From: Oceanisphaera marina
GTDB lineage: Bacteria; Pseudomonadota; Gammaproteobacteria; Enterobacterales; Aeromonadaceae
Assembly: GCF_014643915.1 (NCBI RefSeq)
Contig: NZ_BMKE01000008.1
Coordinates: 1-64,000 of the forward strand
Direction of reading: 5' to 3'
DNA length: 64,000 nucleotides
In this document: in pieces, positions 45,180 to 55,980 of the stretch
How positions within the stretch are numbered: the first letter of the stretch is position 1
Layout of the letters: the number at the start of each line of letters is the position of its first letter
Notes under the pieces: model-generated
What the model was told of the DNA's origin: nothing
The model's database searches: none
Seen by the model: only the letters and a program-made list of their open reading frames with translations
Translations under genes and position numbers: made by a program

Positions 45180-46121
45180 TTACTTTTTCAACCACACTTG
45201 TTCGATGCCGTGCTCCATGCCCTTGGTCAGCACCAATTCTGCACGGTCCTTGGTTGGCAAAATGTTCTGCTTGAGATTCTTGTAGTTGATTTCCTGCCAG
45301 ATGCGGCTGGCGGTAGCCACTGCTTCTTCTTCGGTCAGCTGGGCATAGTGGTGAAAATAAGAGTCGGGATCGGTAAAGGCGCCGGATCGTAATTTAAGGA
45401 ACCGCTCCACATACCAGGTTTTCAGCAGCCGTTCGTCGGCGTCAACAAAAATGGAAAAATCCACGAAGTCCGAAACAAATACGCGATGGGGCTCGTGAGG
45501 ATAATCCATACCACTTTGCAACACATTCAAGCCTTCGATGATCACGATATCCGGTTGCTCGACTACCTCTTCCTGGTTTGGTACCACATCGTAACTCAGG
45601 TGAGAGTACACAGGCGCCGTGACTCTGGGCTTGCCGGATTTAATGTCGGAGACAAACTGCACCAGCCGTCGAATATCATAAGACTGGGGAAAGCCCTTGC
45701 GTCGCATCAGGCCACGCTCTTCCAACACGGCGTTGGGGTAGAGAAAACCGTCGGTCGTGACCAAAGCCACCTTGGGATGTTGCGGCCAGCGTGCCAGCAG
45801 GGCCTCCAGAATACGGGCCGTGGTACTTTTACCCACCGCCACCGATCCGGCAATGCTGATGATATAGGGCACATGACGTGCCTCTTTGCGCAGAAACTGA
45901 TCCAGTACCTTGCTGCGGCGTTGCTTGGCTTTAATGTACAGGTTGAGCAGACGAGACAGGGGCAGGTAGATGTCTCTGACTTCGGCCAGTGACACCTTAT
46001 CGTTTATACCGCGCAGGCGAGTAAGCTCTGCTTCGCTCAGCGGCTGATGTACTGTATCGCGCAATTCTGACCAGGCTTCGCGAGAAAAGGCCAGATAAGG
46101 GGAGTCGTTATCTATCGTCAT
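45180..46121 (-). CDS. coaA: Type I pantothenate kinase CoaA
   Basis: A 313-residue enzyme that starts CoA synthesis by phosphorylating pantothenate. The P-loop is [12 protein letters not shown] near residue 92. [28 protein letters not shown] near 124-151 and the IIEGLNVLQ block near 195 are family signatures. I chose the ATG at 46121 ([12 protein letters not shown]), preceded by AGGACACGCCC; the upstream extension is low-complexity and not family-like. It is on the minus strand between birA and the tRNA cluster, as in E. coli. Confidence 0.95.
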   Translation of the reverse strand: MTIDNDSPYLAFSREAWSELRDTVHQPLSEAELTRLRGINDKVSLAEVRDIYLPLSRLLNLYIKAKQRRSKVLDQFLRKEARHVPYIISIAGSVAVGKSTTARILEALLARWPQHPKVALVTTDGFLYPNAVLEERGLMRRKGFPQSYDIRRLVQFVSDIKSGKPRVTAPVYSHLSYDVVPNQEEVVEQPDIVIIEGLNVLQSGMDYPHEPHRVFVSDFVDFSIFVDADERLLKTWYVERFLKLRSGAFTDPDSYFHHYAQLTEEEAVATASRIWQEINYKNLKQNILPTKDRAELVLTKGMEHGIEQVWLKK

Positions 46122-46359
46122 GGGCGTGTCCTGAGGGTCGCTTGGCGACGATACACCAAGGTGCAAAGATGAACAAGACAGCAGCCGGCCTCCTGTGACT
46201 CGGCAAAGGGAGAGGTGGCTGGTGAATGTTTGTTCAGGGATGCATAACAATAGACCTTTTTGTGTGTTTATTGTGCACTTGAGCGCGTCAATGAAAAAAC
46301 TTGGGGCAAAGGTATTGCATAGAGTCGCGGCCTTGGCCTAGAATTCGCCTCGTTCTAGT

Positions 46360-46435
<76 letters not shown>

Positions 46436-46443
46436 TAACATTC

Positions 46444-46491
46444 GGAGGAACGGCTCAGCCTTCACTGGTTCGAATCCAGTCTCCTCCACCA
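46444..46491 (+). pseudogene. tRNA-Tyr remnant lacking D and anticodon arms
   Basis: This 48-nt piece occupies the tyrU position. It keeps an acceptor 5' strand GGAGGA, then the long variable arm CGGCTCAGCC, the T-arm ACTGGTTCGAATCCAGT, and the 3' strand TCCTCC-ACCA. A bacterial tRNA-Tyr is about 85 nt, so about 37 nt covering the D arm and whole anticodon arm are missing. It cannot decode. Its flanks are still well spaced and it can be transcribed with its neighbours. Confidence 0.85.
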
Positions 46492-46569
46492 TTTTATAAG
46501 TAACGTTGACTTGACGGTACTTAGTTTAGTACTTTGGCCTAGAGCTATAAGTATTAAGCACAACGTTTA

Positions 46570-46644
<75 letters not shown>

Positions 46645-46648
46645 ATTT

Positions 46649-46724
46649 GCTGATATAGCTCAGTTGGTAGAGCGCACCCTTGGTAAGGGTGAGGTCCCCA
46701 GTTCGAATCCGGGTATCAGCACCA
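46649..46724 (+). tRNA. tRNA-Thr (GGT)
   Basis: A 76-nt cloverleaf with CCA, four bases after tRNA-Gly. Acceptor GCTGATA/TATCAGC, anticodon GGT in loop TTGGTAA. Corresponds to E. coli thrT, co-transcribed with tuf there. Confidence 0.96.
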
Positions 46725-46917
46725 GTTTTTCTCCTTCCTGTAAGTTCTCCAGACCTATCTAAGTATTGCCAAACGTTAAAACCCTTTCTTCGTTCATATA
46801 AACACCCATCAGACTGTTTTTAGCTGTATTTCGTCTTTTCTCTGCCTTTTTGCTTTTGATATATACTTTTCAAGTATGCGTGTGATCGCGACCACTCAAC
46901 TTGTGAGAGGAATCAGC

Positions 46918-48102
46918 ATGTCTAAGGAAAAATTCGAACGTAACAAGCCGCACGTTAATGTGGGCACCATTGGCCATGTTGACCACGGTAAAACCACGCT
47001 GACGGCAGCCATTACAACGGTGTTGGCCAAAAAAATGGGCGGCAGTGCTCGTGGCTATGATCAGATTGACAATGCTCCGGAAGAAAAAGCCCGGGGCATT
47101 ACCATTTCCGCATCTCATGTCGAGTACGACACCGAAGCGCGCCACTATGCCCATGTTGATTGCCCGGGGCACGCCGACTACGTAAAAAACATGATCACCG
47201 GTGCCGCGCAGATGGATGGTGCCATTCTGGTGGTGGCCGCCACCGATGGCCCCATGCCGCAAACCCGCGAACATATCCTGTTGGCGCGCCAGGTGGGCGT
47301 GCCCTATATAGTGGTGTTCATGAACAAGTGCGACATGGTAGATGATGACGAGCTGCTTGAGCTGGTCGAAATGGAGATCCGCGAATTACTCACCGAGTAC
47401 GACTTTCCCGGTGACGACACTCCGGTCATTATGGGCTCGGCCCTGAAAGGGCTGGAGGGTGACCCCAAATGGGAAGCCAAAATTCTGGAGCTGGCCGATG
47501 CGCTCGATTCTTATATTCCCGAACCCGAGCGAGCCGTTGACGGTGCTTTCTTGCTGCCGATCGAAGATGTGTTTTCCATTCAGGGTCGAGGCACGGTAGT
47601 GACCGGTCGGGTTGAGCGGGGCATCATCAAAGTAGGCGAAGAAGTTGAAATTGTCGGTATCAAGGCCACCACCAAAAGCATTTGTACCGGCGTGGAAATG
47701 TTTCGCAAATTGCTGGATGAAGGCCGTGCCGGTGAAAACGTCGGTGTCTTGCTGCGGGGTACCAAGCGTGAAGATGTAGAGCGCGGCCAGGTACTCGCCA
47801 AACCCGGTTCCATCAATCCTCATACCAGCTTCGAATCTGAAGTCTATATACTGTCGAAAGAAGAAGGCGGCCGTCATACTCCATTTTTCAGAGGCTATCG
47901 CCCCCAGTTTTATTTTCGTACCACAGATGTGACCGGCACCATAGAGTTGGCTGACGGGGTGGAAATGGTGATGCCGGGCGACAATATCCACATGGTGGTC
48001 AATCTAATAGCACCTATCGCCATGGAAGAAGGGTTGCGCTTTGCTATCCGTGAAGGGGGGCGGACCGTGGGCGCCGGCGTGGTCGCTAAAATCATCGAGT
48101 AA
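46918..48102 (+). CDS. tuf: Elongation factor Tu
   Basis: A 394-residue GTPase that brings aminoacyl-tRNA to the ribosome. G1 is GHVDHGKTT near residue 19, G2 RGIT near 60, G3 DCPGHADY near 81, and G4 NKCD near 136. Domains 2 and 3 follow, ending [11 protein letters not shown]. The ATG at 46918 has GAGAGGAATCAGC upstream; an earlier frame start is not conserved. Residue 2-5 is [11 protein letters not shown], as usual. It follows the tRNA cluster as E. coli tufB does. Minor changes (ISASHVEY for INTSHVEY, and SICTGVEM) are unusual for so conserved a protein. Confidence 0.97.
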   Translation: MSKEKFERNKPHVNVGTIGHVDHGKTTLTAAITTVLAKKMGGSARGYDQIDNAPEEKARGITISASHVEYDTEARHYAHVDCPGHADYVKNMITGAAQMDGAILVVAATDGPMPQTREHILLARQVGVPYIVVFMNKCDMVDDDELLELVEMEIRELLTEYDFPGDDTPVIMGSALKGLEGDPKWEAKILELADALDSYIPEPERAVDGAFLLPIEDVFSIQGRGTVVTGRVERGIIKVGEEVEIVGIKATTKSICTGVEMFRKLLDEGRAGENVGVLLRGTKREDVERGQVLAKPGSINPHTSFESEVYILSKEEGGRHTPFFRGYRPQFYFRTTDVTGTIELADGVEMVMPGDNIHMVVNLIAPIAMEEGLRFAIREGGRTVGAGVVAKIIE

Positions 48103-48153
48103 TTACGCTTACAATCGTGCAAGAAAGCCCTTATAATGCTGGCCTTCTTGTAT

Positions 48154-48230
48154 AGGGGCGTAGTTCCAATTGGTAGAACGGCGGTCTCCAAAACCGACGG
48201 TTGGGGGTTCGAATCCCTCCGCCCCTGCCA
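48154..48230 (+). tRNA. tRNA-Trp (CCA)
   Basis: A 77-nt cloverleaf with encoded CCA, anticodon CCA (48188-48190). Acceptor AGGGGCG/CGCCCCT. It lies between tuf and secE; E. coli keeps trpT elsewhere, but several gammaproteobacteria carry tRNA-Trp here. Confidence 0.96.
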
Positions 48231-48297
48231 TTTACCTCGCCTACAGCGGGGTTTTCGCGTCTGTGACAGACTCAAGCTTTTTAAACGGGTAGCTTTT

Positions 48298-48669
48298 ATG
48301 AGTGCAAACATTGAGAGCCAGAGCGGGGCCAAAGATACCCTGTTGTGGGGGGTGGTGTTCATTATTTTGATAGCGTCCGTCGTCGCTAACTCTTTTTATA
48401 GTGAGCTGCCGGTGGCAATACGTGCTGCTGGTGTGGTCGTGGCGCTGGGCGTAGCTGCGCTGCTGGCCTATCAGACTCGCAAAGGCAAAAGCAGTGTTGC
48501 CTTTGCCAAAGAATCCCGTCTGGAAATGCGTAAAGTCGTATGGCCTAACCGCCAGGAAGCGATTCAGACAACTCTAATTGTATTGGCCGTCACCGCCTTG
48601 GTGGGCCTGTTTCTGTTTTTGCTGGATGGCTTGCTGGTATGGCTGGTCAATCTGGTTACCGGAGTATAA
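48298..48669 (+). CDS. secE: Preprotein translocase subunit SecE
   Basis: A 123-residue inner-membrane protein with three helices (about 17-34, 42-59 and 92-116), the three-TM gammaproteobacterial form. The conserved cytoplasmic amphipathic segment FAKESRLEMRKVVWPNRQE near residues 69-87 clamps SecY. I chose the ATG at 48298 (MSANIESQ); earlier in-frame codons run through tRNA-Trp. nusG follows after 9 nt, as an operon. Confidence 0.95.
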   Translation: MSANIESQSGAKDTLLWGVVFIILIASVVANSFYSELPVAIRAAGVVVALGVAALLAYQTRKGKSSVAFAKESRLEMRKVVWPNRQEAIQTTLIVLAVTALVGLFLFLLDGLLVWLVNLVTGV

Positions 48670-48678
48670 GGATTCACC

Positions 48679-49227
48679 ATGTCAGAACCAGAACAAAGAA
48701 TGCGTTGGTATGTGGTCCAGGCGTTTTCCGGATATGAAGGCCGCGTGTCCAAATCGTTGGTTGAACATATCAAGATGCACGGCATGGAAGATCAGTTTGG
48801 CGAAGTATTGGTGCCTACCGAAGAAGTGGTAGAAATGCGCGCTGGCCAAAAGCGTAAAAGCGAGCGCAAGTTCTTCCCGGGCTATGTGCTGGTGCAGATG
48901 CAGATGAATGATGCCACCTGGCACCTGGTGCGCAGCATTCCTCGCGTGATGGGCTTTATCGGTGGAACACCCGAGCGTCCGGCGCCGATTTCCGATAAAG
49001 AAGCCGATGCGATTCTCAATCGTCTGCAAGACGCGATTGACAAGCCAAAACCAAAAACCCTGTTCGAACCGGGCGAAGTGGTTCGTGTATCCGACGGTCC
49101 TTTCGTCGACTTCAACGGTGTGGTGGAATCGGTGGATTACGAGAAGAGCCGAGTCAAGGTGTCTGTACTCATCTTCGGTCGCTCTACTCCGGTAGAACTG
49201 GAGTTTGGTCAGGTAGAAAAATCCTGA
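48679..49227 (+). CDS. nusG: Transcription elongation/termination factor NusG
   Basis: A 182-residue factor that binds RNA polymerase and Rho or S10. The N-terminal NGN domain starts [12 protein letters not shown] near residue 9 and contains [17 protein letters not shown] near 58. The C-terminal KOW domain is [21 protein letters not shown] near 129-149. The length is like E. coli NusG (181). It ends the secE-nusG operon at a terminator. Confidence 0.97.
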   Translation: MSEPEQRMRWYVVQAFSGYEGRVSKSLVEHIKMHGMEDQFGEVLVPTEEVVEMRAGQKRKSERKFFPGYVLVQMQMNDATWHLVRSIPRVMGFIGGTPERPAPISDKEADAILNRLQDAIDKPKPKTLFEPGEVVRVSDGPFVDFNGVVESVDYEKSRVKVSVLIFGRSTPVELEFGQVEKS

Positions 49228-49254
49228 GTAAAATTCAGTCATAAAACTTGCGAG

Positions 49255-49289
49255 GGGCGGCAAATAACTCTACAATTTGCCGCCCTTTT
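49255..49289 (+). terminator. Intrinsic terminator after nusG
   Basis: An 11-bp stem GGGCGGCAAAT/ATTTGCCGCCC with a 9-nt loop and short T-run, before the rplK unit. Confidence 0.88.
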
Positions 49290-49354
49290 AATTCAGGGGA
49301 GCCGGTCAAGAGCTCGACTCTGCGGCGCTATCACCCAATAACGAGGTAATCTCA

Positions 49355-49783
49355 ATGGCTAAGAAAGTCCAAGCCTACATCAAGCTGCAGGTTGCAGCCG
49401 GTGCAGCAAACCCAAGTCCTCCGGTTGGTCCAGCTCTGGGTCAGCACGGCGTTAACATCATGGAATTCTGTAAGGCGTTCAACGCTCGTACAGAAAGCCT
49501 GGAAAAAGGCTCGCCTACTCCGGTTATCATCACCGTATACAGCGACCGCTCTTTCACCTTCGAAACCAAGACGCCGCCTGCGGCATTCTTGTTGCTTAAA
49601 GCAGCTGGCGTTAAGTCTGGCTCCGGCAAGCCTAACTCCGAGAAAGTGGGTAACGTTACTCGCGCTCAGTTAGAAGAAATTGCTGAAATCAAGCAAAAAG
49701 ACATGACCGGTGCCGATGTTGATGCCCGCGTTCGTTCAATCGAAGGTACTGCCCGGTCCATGGGCCTGGTAGTGGAGGGTTAA
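49355..49783 (+). CDS. rplK: Ribosomal protein L11
   Basis: A 142-residue 50S protein of the GTPase-associated centre. It begins [30 protein letters not shown], where the Pro-rich N-terminal switch (PSPPVGP) that contacts factors and thiostrepton-type drugs is intact. The rRNA-binding C-terminal domain ends RSMGLVVEG. rplA follows after 4 nt as a coupled pair; E. coli L1 represses this unit by binding the leader. Confidence 0.97.
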   Translation: MAKKVQAYIKLQVAAGAANPSPPVGPALGQHGVNIMEFCKAFNARTESLEKGSPTPVIITVYSDRSFTFETKTPPAAFLLLKAAGVKSGSGKPNSEKVGNVTRAQLEEIAEIKQKDMTGADVDARVRSIEGTARSMGLVVEG

Positions 49784-49787
49784 GACG

Positions 49788-50483
49788 ATGGCTAAACTGA
49801 CTAAGCGTATGCGTACTATCCGCGAGCGTGTAAACGCTGGCCAAGAGTACCAAATCAACGAAGCTGTTGCCCTGCTGCAAGAGCTGGCGACTGCCAAATT
49901 CGTAGAAAGCATTGATGTTGCCGTTAACCTGGGCATCGATGCTCGTAAATCCGATCAGAACGTACGTGGCGCCACTGTGCTGCCAAACGGTACCGGTCGT
50001 GATGTACGCGTTGCCGTATTCACTCAGGGTGCCAATGCCGAAGCCGCTAAAGAAGCTGGCGCCGAATTGGTAGGCATGGAAGATCTGGCCGAACAGATCA
50101 AGAAAGGCGAAATGAACTTCGACGTGGTTATTGCTTCTCCGGATGCAATGCGCGTTGTAGGTCAGCTGGGTCAAATCCTGGGCCCACGTGGCCTGATGCC
50201 TAACCCTAAAGTAGGTACCGTGACCCCTAACGTAGCCGAAGCAGTTAAAAATGCTAAAGCCGGTCAGATCCGCTACCGCAACGACAAAAACGGCATCATC
50301 CATACCACCATTGGTAAGGTTGATTTCAATGCCGAGAATTTGAAAGGCAACCTGGAAGCCCTGCTGGTCGCGCTGAAGCGTGCCAAGCCTGCGTCTTCCA
50401 AGGGTGTGTTCATCAAGAAAGTAACTCTGTCCACCACCATGGGTGCCGGCGTTACTGTTGAACAGGCAAGCCTGGACATTTAA
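49788..50483 (+). CDS. rplA: Ribosomal protein L1
   Basis: A 231-residue protein of the mobile L1 stalk. Landmarks are [19 protein letters not shown] near residue 67, [16 protein letters not shown] near 130 and the C-terminal [16 protein letters not shown]1 binds 23S rRNA and, in E. coli, the leader of its own rplKA transcript. It lies in the standard order between rplK and rplJ. Confidence 0.97.
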   Translation: MAKLTKRMRTIRERVNAGQEYQINEAVALLQELATAKFVESIDVAVNLGIDARKSDQNVRGATVLPNGTGRDVRVAVFTQGANAEAAKEAGAELVGMEDLAEQIKKGEMNFDVVIASPDAMRVVGQLGQILGPRGLMPNPKVGTVTPNVAEAVKNAKAGQIRYRNDKNGIIHTTIGKVDFNAENLKGNLEALLVALKRAKPASSKGVFIKKVTLSTTMGAGVTVEQASLDI

Positions 50484-50493
50484 TAAGCGTTTA

Positions 50494-50620
50494 CAAGGCG
50501 TGAAAACTCGCGTAGCATTTTGCGCCTTGTATTTGGTTGGGGGCTTCGACTCCCGTCCAAGACCGCTGGAGACGTTAACGTCTTAATGTTCCAGCGTAGA
50601 TGGTGCCGGGACCCAGTTAG
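50494..50620 (+). promoter_or_regulatory. rplA-rplJ spacer with L10 leader structure
   Basis: After rplA a stem ACAAGGCG/CGCCTTGT (50494-50501, 50523-50530) acts as a possible attenuator. Then comes an L10-leader-like element: stem CGCTGGA/TCCAGCG (50564-50570, 50590-50596) topped by GACGTTAACGTC (50571-50582), followed by GTAGATGGTGCCGGG. In bacteria L10-(L7/L12)4 binds such a leader to repress rplJL. The remaining spacer to 50724 shows no gene. Confidence 0.7.
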
Positions 50621-50724
50621 AAAATATTTTTTTCTTCTGGAATCTGTCATCTAGGTGTCTCTGATTTAACAGAGACGTGTGTTTAATCTGGGTTTTATCC
50701 CAGGTGGATCCAGGAGTTTAGCCA

Positions 50725-51228
50725 ATGGCATTAAGACTCGAAGACAAAAAGGCAATTGTTGCTGAAGTCAACGAAGCTGCCAAGGGCGCCCTGTCTGCGG
50801 TAGTTGCCGATTCTCGTGGCGTTACCGTGGCTGCCATGACCACACTGCGTAAGCAAGCTCGTGAAAACGGTATCTACCTTAAGGTAGTGCGTAACACTTT
50901 AGCTCGCATCGCAGTGAAAGAGACCAATTATGAATGCCTGAACGAGGTATTTATTGGTCCTACCCTGATTGCGTTTTCCAACGAACACCCGGGCGCTGCT
51001 GCTCGTCTGTTCAAGGATTTTGCCAAAGAGCAAAACGCTTTCGAGGTTAAAGGTCTGGCATACGAGGGCGAATTTATCCCCGCAGCCGATATTGACCGTC
51101 TCGCAAAACTGCCGACTTACGACGAAGCAATTGCAAAGCTGATGGCAACTATGAAAGAAGCCTCTGCTGGCAAGCTGGTGCGTACCATCGCTGCCTTGCG
51201 CGACCAAAAAGAAGCCGAAGCAGCATAA
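50725..51228 (+). CDS. rplJ: Ribosomal protein L10
   Basis: A 167-residue stalk base protein that anchors L7/L12 dimers. It starts [19 protein letters not shown] and contains the rRNA-binding [11 protein letters not shown] block near residue 54. The C-terminal helix ([24 protein letters not shown]) binds L12 dimers. CAGGAGTTTAGCC precedes the ATG. Translation is probably autoregulated through the leader upstream. Confidence 0.97.
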   Translation: MALRLEDKKAIVAEVNEAAKGALSAVVADSRGVTVAAMTTLRKQARENGIYLKVVRNTLARIAVKETNYECLNEVFIGPTLIAFSNEHPGAAARLFKDFAKEQNAFEVKGLAYEGEFIPAADIDRLAKLPTYDEAIAKLMATMKEASAGKLVRTIAALRDQKEAEAA

Positions 51229-51282
51229 GCTGTGGTTGGCTGCTTGATAATCAAACACTTCAGAACATTAGGAATTTGAGTC

Positions 51283-51645
51283 ATGTCTATCACTAAAGAC
51301 CAAATCATTGAAGCCGTTGCAGAAATGTCTGTAATGCAAGTTGTTGAACTGATCGAAGCTATGGAAGAGAAGTTCGGCGTTTCTGCTGCTGCTGCTGTTG
51401 CCGTTGCTGGCGAAGCTGCTGCTGTTGAAGAGCAGACTGAATTTGACGTTATGCTGACTGCTGCAGGCGCCAACAAGGTTTCTGTAATCAAAGCCGTACG
51501 TTCTGCTACCGGTCTTGGCCTGAAAGAAGCCAAAGGTCTGGTTGAAGCCGCTCCTTGTGCCGTTAAAGAAGCACTGAGCAAAGGCGAAGCCGAAGCGCTG
51601 AAGAAAGAACTTGAAGAAGCCGGTGCTTCTGTTGAGCTCAAATAA
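51283..51645 (+). CDS. rplL: Ribosomal protein L7/L12
   Basis: A 120-residue acidic stalk protein. The N-terminal dimerisation region includes [17 protein letters not shown]. An Ala-rich hinge ([17 protein letters not shown], about 36-52) links it to the C-terminal factor-binding domain with [20 protein letters not shown] near 66-85. It is 54 nt after rplJ. A partial terminator separates it from rpoB. Confidence 0.97.
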   Translation: MSITKDQIIEAVAEMSVMQVVELIEAMEEKFGVSAAAAVAVAGEAAAVEEQTEFDVMLTAAGANKVSVIKAVRSATGLGLKEAKGLVEAAPCAVKEALSKGEAEALKKELEEAGASVELK

Positions 51646-51681
51646 GCTATTCTATAGCTTAGCGGCCTGAGAAATCAGGCT

Positions 51682-51714
51682 AGGGCTGGTGAATCTTTAT
51701 TCACCAGCCCTTTT
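51682..51714 (+). terminator. Attenuator between rplL and rpoB
   Basis: A 13-bp stem AGGGCTGGTGAAT/ATTCACCAGCCCT with loop CTTT and a short T-run. The E. coli counterpart lets only a fraction of transcripts continue into rpoBC. Confidence 0.85.
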
Positions 51715-51869
51715 GCGCTGTGGGATGAGAGGAATTTTCACATCGTTTGTGCCTTTCGTTGTACCAGCCATCGGATGTTGTCGAGACGTCCGATTGACAA
51801 GAAACGATGTTATTTAGAGCTGTCCCATTTGGACAGAGTGGGTCACTTATCAGCGAGCTGAGGAACCCT

Positions 51870-54800
51870 ATGGTTTACTCTTACACAGAGAAAAAGCGCA
51901 TTCGTAAGGACTTCGGTAAACGTGACCAGGTCTTGGACACGCCTTACCTGCTATCAATCCAGCTTGATTCCTTCAAACAGTTTATTGAAGCAGATCCGCA
52001 AGGCGAATACGGTTTGGAAGCGGCTTTTCGTAGCGTCTTCCCCATCGCCAGCTATTCTGGCAATGCTGAATTGCAATATGTCAGTTTCCGTTTGGGCGAG
52101 CCCGTATTTGACGTTCAGGAATGTCAAATCCGTGGTGTAACTTATTCGGCGCCCTTGCGCGTTAAATTGCGCATGGTGCTGTACGACAGAGAAGCCGCAC
52201 CTGGCACTGTCAAAGACATTAAAGAGCAAGAAGTCTACATGGGCGAAATCCCGCTCATGACTGTAAACGGCACCTTTGTTATTAACGGTACCGAGCGGGT
52301 AATAGTCTCCCAGCTACATCGTAGCCCGGGTGTGTTTTTCGATCACGACCGCGGCAAGACCCACTCTTCGGGTAAGGTCTTGTACAACGCACGTGTGATC
52401 CCCTACCGTGGTTCCTGGCTCGATTTTGAGTTTGATGCGAAAGACAACCTGTTTGTTCGTATCGACCGTCGTCGCAAGCTACCCGCGTCCATTATTCTGC
52501 GTGCGCTGGAATTCAGCACCGAAGAAATTCTGGCCATGTTCTTCGAAACCACCACCTTCGAAGTGACTGATGGCAAGTTGATGATGGAGCTCAAACCTGA
52601 GCGTCTGCGTGGCGAAACTGCCTCGTTCGACATTCTGGTTGATGGTGCCGTGCTGGTTGAAACCGGCCGTCGCATCACTGCCCGCCATATCCGTCAACTG
52701 GAAAAGGCCGGCATTGATAACATTGAAGTACCGGTGGAATATGCCGTCGGTAAAGTGGTTGCCAAAGACTATGTTAACGCCGACACCGGCGAGCTGGTCA
52801 TTGCAGCCAACAGCGAGCTGAGCCTGGAAATTCTGGCCAACCTGTCTGTGTCCGGCATCAAGCAGTTCGAGACCCTGTTCACCAACGAACTGGATCACGG
52901 CGCTTACATGTCTGACACGCTGCGCATCGATTCTTCTACCAACCGCCTCGAAGCGCTGGTAGAAATCTATCGCATGATGCGCCCGGGCGAGCCACCTACC
53001 CGCGAAGCCGCCGATACCCTGTTCGAGAACTTGTTCTTCTCGGAAGACCGCTACGATCTTTCTACTGTGGGCCGGATGAAGTTCAACCGTCGCCTGTTCC
53101 GTGATGAGATCCATGGTGCTGGTACCCTGACCAAGTCAGATATCGTTGACGTGATGAAGCGTTTGATCGACATCCGTAACGGTAATGACGAAGTGGACGA
53201 TATCGACCACTTGGGTAACCGTCGTATTCGCTCCGTGGGCGAAATGGCGGAAAACCAGTTCCGTGTTGGTCTGGTTCGCGTCGAGCGCGCAGTAAGAGAG
53301 CGTCTGTCATTGGGCGATCTGGACACCCTGATGCCTCAGGATTTGATCAACGCCAAGCCGATTTCGGCGGCGGTGAAAGAGTTCTTTGGTTCCAGCCAGC
53401 TGTCCCAGTTTATGGATCAGAACAACCCGCTGTCGGAAGTGACCCACAAGCGTCGTATCTCGGCTCTGGGCCCGGGCGGTCTGACCCGTGAACGTGCCGG
53501 CTTTGAGGTTCGAGATGTACACCCGACCCACTACGGTCGTCTGTGTCCTATCGAAACGCCGGAAGGTCCGAACATCGGTCTGATCAACTCCCTGGCGTGC
53601 TACTCGCGCACCAACGAATACGGTTTCCTCGAGACGCCGTATCGTAAAGTGGTCGACAGTGTCATTACCGATGAAGTGGATTATTTGTCCGCCATCGAAG
53701 AAGGTCACTTCGTGATCGCCCAGGCGAATGCTGCCACCGATGAAGACGGCCGTTTGCTGGATGAACTGGTACCGTCTCGTCATAAAGGTGAAGCCACCTA
53801 TATGAACGCCGATCAGGTGCAGTACATGGACGTGAGTCCACAGCAGGTTATCTCTGTTGCTGCTTCCCTGATTCCGTTCCTCGAACACGATGATGCTAAC
53901 CGAGCCCTGATGGGTTCGAACATGCAACGTCAGGCCGTTCCTACCCTGCGTGCCGACAAGCCGCTGGTAGGTACCGGTATTGAGCGCGCGGTTGCGGTTG
54001 ACTCCGGTGTAACCGTGGTTGCCAAGCGTGGCGGTATCGTCGACTACGCCGATGCCTCGCGCATCGTGGTCAAGGTTAACGAAGAAGAGATGACGCCTGG
54101 CGAAGCCGGTATCGACATCTACAACCTGACCAAGTACACCCGTTCCAACCAGAACACCTGTATCAACCAGCGTCCTTGTGTGATGCCGGGCGAGCGGGTA
54201 CTGGGCGGTGACGTACTGGCCGATGGTCCTTCGACCGACCTGGGTGAATTGGCTCTGGGTCAAAACCTGCGCGTGGCCTTCATGCCATGGAACGGTTACA
54301 ACTTCGAAGATTCCATCTTGTTGAATGAGCGTCTGGTAGAGCAAGATCGCCTGACCACCATTCACATTCAGGAGCTGACCTGTATCTCTCGTGATACCAA
54401 GCTGGGCCCTGAAGAAATCACTGCCGATATCCCCAACGTGGGTGAAGCGGCACTGAGCAAACTGGATGAATCCGGTATCGTCTATGTGGGTGCCGAAATG
54501 GAACCCGGCGATATCCTGGTCGGCAAGGTAACCCCCAAGGGTGAAAGCCAGCTGACTCCCGAGGAGAAGCTGCTGCGAGCCATCTTCGGTGAAAAAGCGT
54601 CAGACGTGAAAGATTCGTCACTGCGGGTGCCAAACTCCGTATACGGTACCGTTATCGACGTTCAGGTCTTTACCCGCGATGGCGTGGAAAAAGACAAACG
54701 TGCTCAGGACATCGAGCACATGCAGCTCAAGCAGGCCAAGAAAGACTTGACCGAAGAGTTCAGCATTCTCGAAGACGGCGTATACGCCCGTGCTCGCAAT

Positions 54801-55898
54801 GTGCTGATCGCCTCCGGTATGAGTGCCGAGCAAGTTGCCAAGATTGCCCGTAACCAGTTGCTGGAACAGGCGATTGACGACGAAGCCAAGCAAATCGAGC
54901 TGGAGCAGTTAGCCGAGCAGCAGGCCGAGCTGAAAGCCGACTTCGACAAGAAGTTCGAGAACAAGCGTCGCAAGATCACCCAGGGTGATGACCTGGCACC
55001 GGGCGTACTGAAAATCGTCAAGGTGTATCTGGCGGTGAAGCGTCGCATTCAGCCTGGTGACAAGATGGCCGGCCGTCACGGTAACAAGGGTGTTATCTCT
55101 ACCATAGTACCGGTAGAAGACATGCCACATGACGAGCATGGTGTACCGGTAGACATGGTATTGAACCCACTGGGTGTACCGTCGCGGATGAACATCGGTC
55201 AGATCCTCGAAACGCACCTGGGGCTTGCGGCCAAGGGGCTGGGCGAGAAACTTGATCGCATGATCAAAGAGCAGCAAGAACTGGCTCGCATACGTGGCTT
55301 CATTCAGGAAGTGTATGACCTGGGTGACGGCATTCGTCAGAAAGTAGACTTGTCTACCTTCAGCGATGACGAAGTACGCGTACTGGCCAACAACCTGCGG
55401 CAGGGTATGCCAATTGCCACGCCGGCGTTTGATGGTGCCGATGAGCACGAAATCAAGCGTTTGCTGAAATTGGCTGATCTGCCGGAATCCGGCCAGATCA
55501 CCCTGTTCGACGGCCGTACCGGTAACTCGTTTGAGCGTCCGGTAACCGTGGGCTATATGTACATGCTGAAGTTGAACCACTTGGTGGACGACAAGATGCA
55601 TGCCCGTTCTACTGGCTCCTACAGTCTGGTTACCCAGCAGCCGCTGGGTGGTAAAGCCCAGTTCGGTGGCCAGCGTTTCGGTGAGATGGAAGTGTGGGCA
55701 CTGGAAGCATACGGTGCCGCCTATACCTTGCAGGAAATGCTGACCGTCAAGTCGGATGATGTTAACGGTCGTACCAAGATGTATAAAAACATCGTCGATG
55801 GCGACCACCGTATGGAGCCGGGCATGCCCGAGTCTTTCAACGTACTGTTGAAAGAAATTCGCTCCCTCGGTATCAACATCGAGCTGGACGAAAGTTAA
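51870..55898 (+). CDS. rpoB: RNA polymerase beta subunit
   Basis: A 1342-residue subunit, exactly the E. coli length. I chose the ATG at 51870 ([18 protein letters not shown]), preceded by GAGGAACCCT; a frame starting 63 nt earlier is not conserved. The rifampicin pocket reads [30 protein letters not shown] in wild-type form: Asp, His and Ser at the usual resistance positions are unchanged. The C-terminal [12 protein letters not shown] clamp segment is intact. It is expressed through the attenuator after rplL and co-transcribed with rpoC. Confidence 0.98.
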   Translation: MVYSYTEKKRIRKDFGKRDQVLDTPYLLSIQLDSFKQFIEADPQGEYGLEAAFRSVFPIASYSGNAELQYVSFRLGEPVFDVQECQIRGVTYSAPLRVKLRMVLYDREAAPGTVKDIKEQEVYMGEIPLMTVNGTFVINGTERVIVSQLHRSPGVFFDHDRGKTHSSGKVLYNARVIPYRGSWLDFEFDAKDNLFVRIDRRRKLPASIILRALEFSTEEILAMFFETTTFEVTDGKLMMELKPERLRGETASFDILVDGAVLVETGRRITARHIRQLEKAGIDNIEVPVEYAVGKVVAKDYVNADTGELVIAANSELSLEILANLSVSGIKQFETLFTNELDHGAYMSDTLRIDSSTNRLEALVEIYRMMRPGEPPTREAADTLFENLFFSEDRYDLSTVGRMKFNRRLFRDEIHGAGTLTKSDIVDVMKRLIDIRNGNDEVDDIDHLGNRRIRSVGEMAENQFRVGLVRVERAVRERLSLGDLDTLMPQDLINAKPISAAVKEFFGSSQLSQFMDQNNPLSEVTHKRRISALGPGGLTRERAGFEVRDVHPTHYGRLCPIETPEGPNIGLINSLACYSRTNEYGFLETPYRKVVDSVITDEVDYLSAIEEGHFVIAQANAATDEDGRLLDELVPSRHKGEATYMNADQVQYMDVSPQQVISVAASLIPFLEHDDANRALMGSNMQRQAVPTLRADKPLVGTGIERAVAVDSGVTVVAKRGGIVDYADASRIVVKVNEEEMTPGEAGIDIYNLTKYTRSNQNTCINQRPCVMPGERVLGGDVLADGPSTDLGELALGQNLRVAFMPWNGYNFEDSILLNERLVEQDRLTTIHIQELTCISRDTKLGPEEITADIPNVGEAALSKLDESGIVYVGAEMEPGDILVGKVTPKGESQLTPEEKLLRAIFGEKASDVKDSSLRVPNSVYGTVIDVQVFTRDGVEKDKRAQDIEHMQLKQAKKDLTEEFSILEDGVYARARNVLIASGMSAEQVAKIARNQLLEQAIDDEAKQIELEQLAEQQAELKADFDKKFENKRRKITQGDDLAPGVLKIVKVYLAVKRRIQPGDKMAGRHGNKGVISTIVPVEDMPHDEHGVPVDMVLNPLGVPSRMNIGQILETHLGLAAKGLGEKLDRMIKEQQELARIRGFIQEVYDLGDGIRQKVDLSTFSDDEVRVLANNLRQGMPIATPAFDGADEHEIKRLLKLADLPESGQITLFDGRTGNSFERPVTVGYMYMLKLNHLVDDKMHARSTGSYSLVTQQPLGGKAQFGGQRFGEMEVWALEAYGAAYTLQEMLTVKSDDVNGRTKMYKNIVDGDHRMEPGMPESFNVLLKEIRSLGINIELDES

Positions 55899-55922
55899 GG
55901 CACAGACTGCCTGAGAAATAAC

Positions 55923-55952
55923 GGCGCCCCCTTTCCCTTGAAATGGGGCGCC
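55923..55952 (+). other. Hairpin between rpoB and rpoC
   Basis: GGCGCCCC/GGGGCGCC is an 8-bp stem with a 14-nt loop and no T-run. It may be a processing or pausing element inside the operon. Confidence 0.5.
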
Positions 55953-55980
55953 TAGGTAGAACTCCTCACAGGAGACTAAC

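Noticed and set aside
46251-46359. Strong tRNA promoter before the tRNA-Thr
   Set aside because: TTGGGG and TAGAGT are only 13 nt apart; no other well-spaced pair was clear, so no promoter is annotated.
53307-54365. Long open frame (352 codons) antisense to rpoB
   Set aside because: Shadow of rpoB; low-complexity translation, no start signal.
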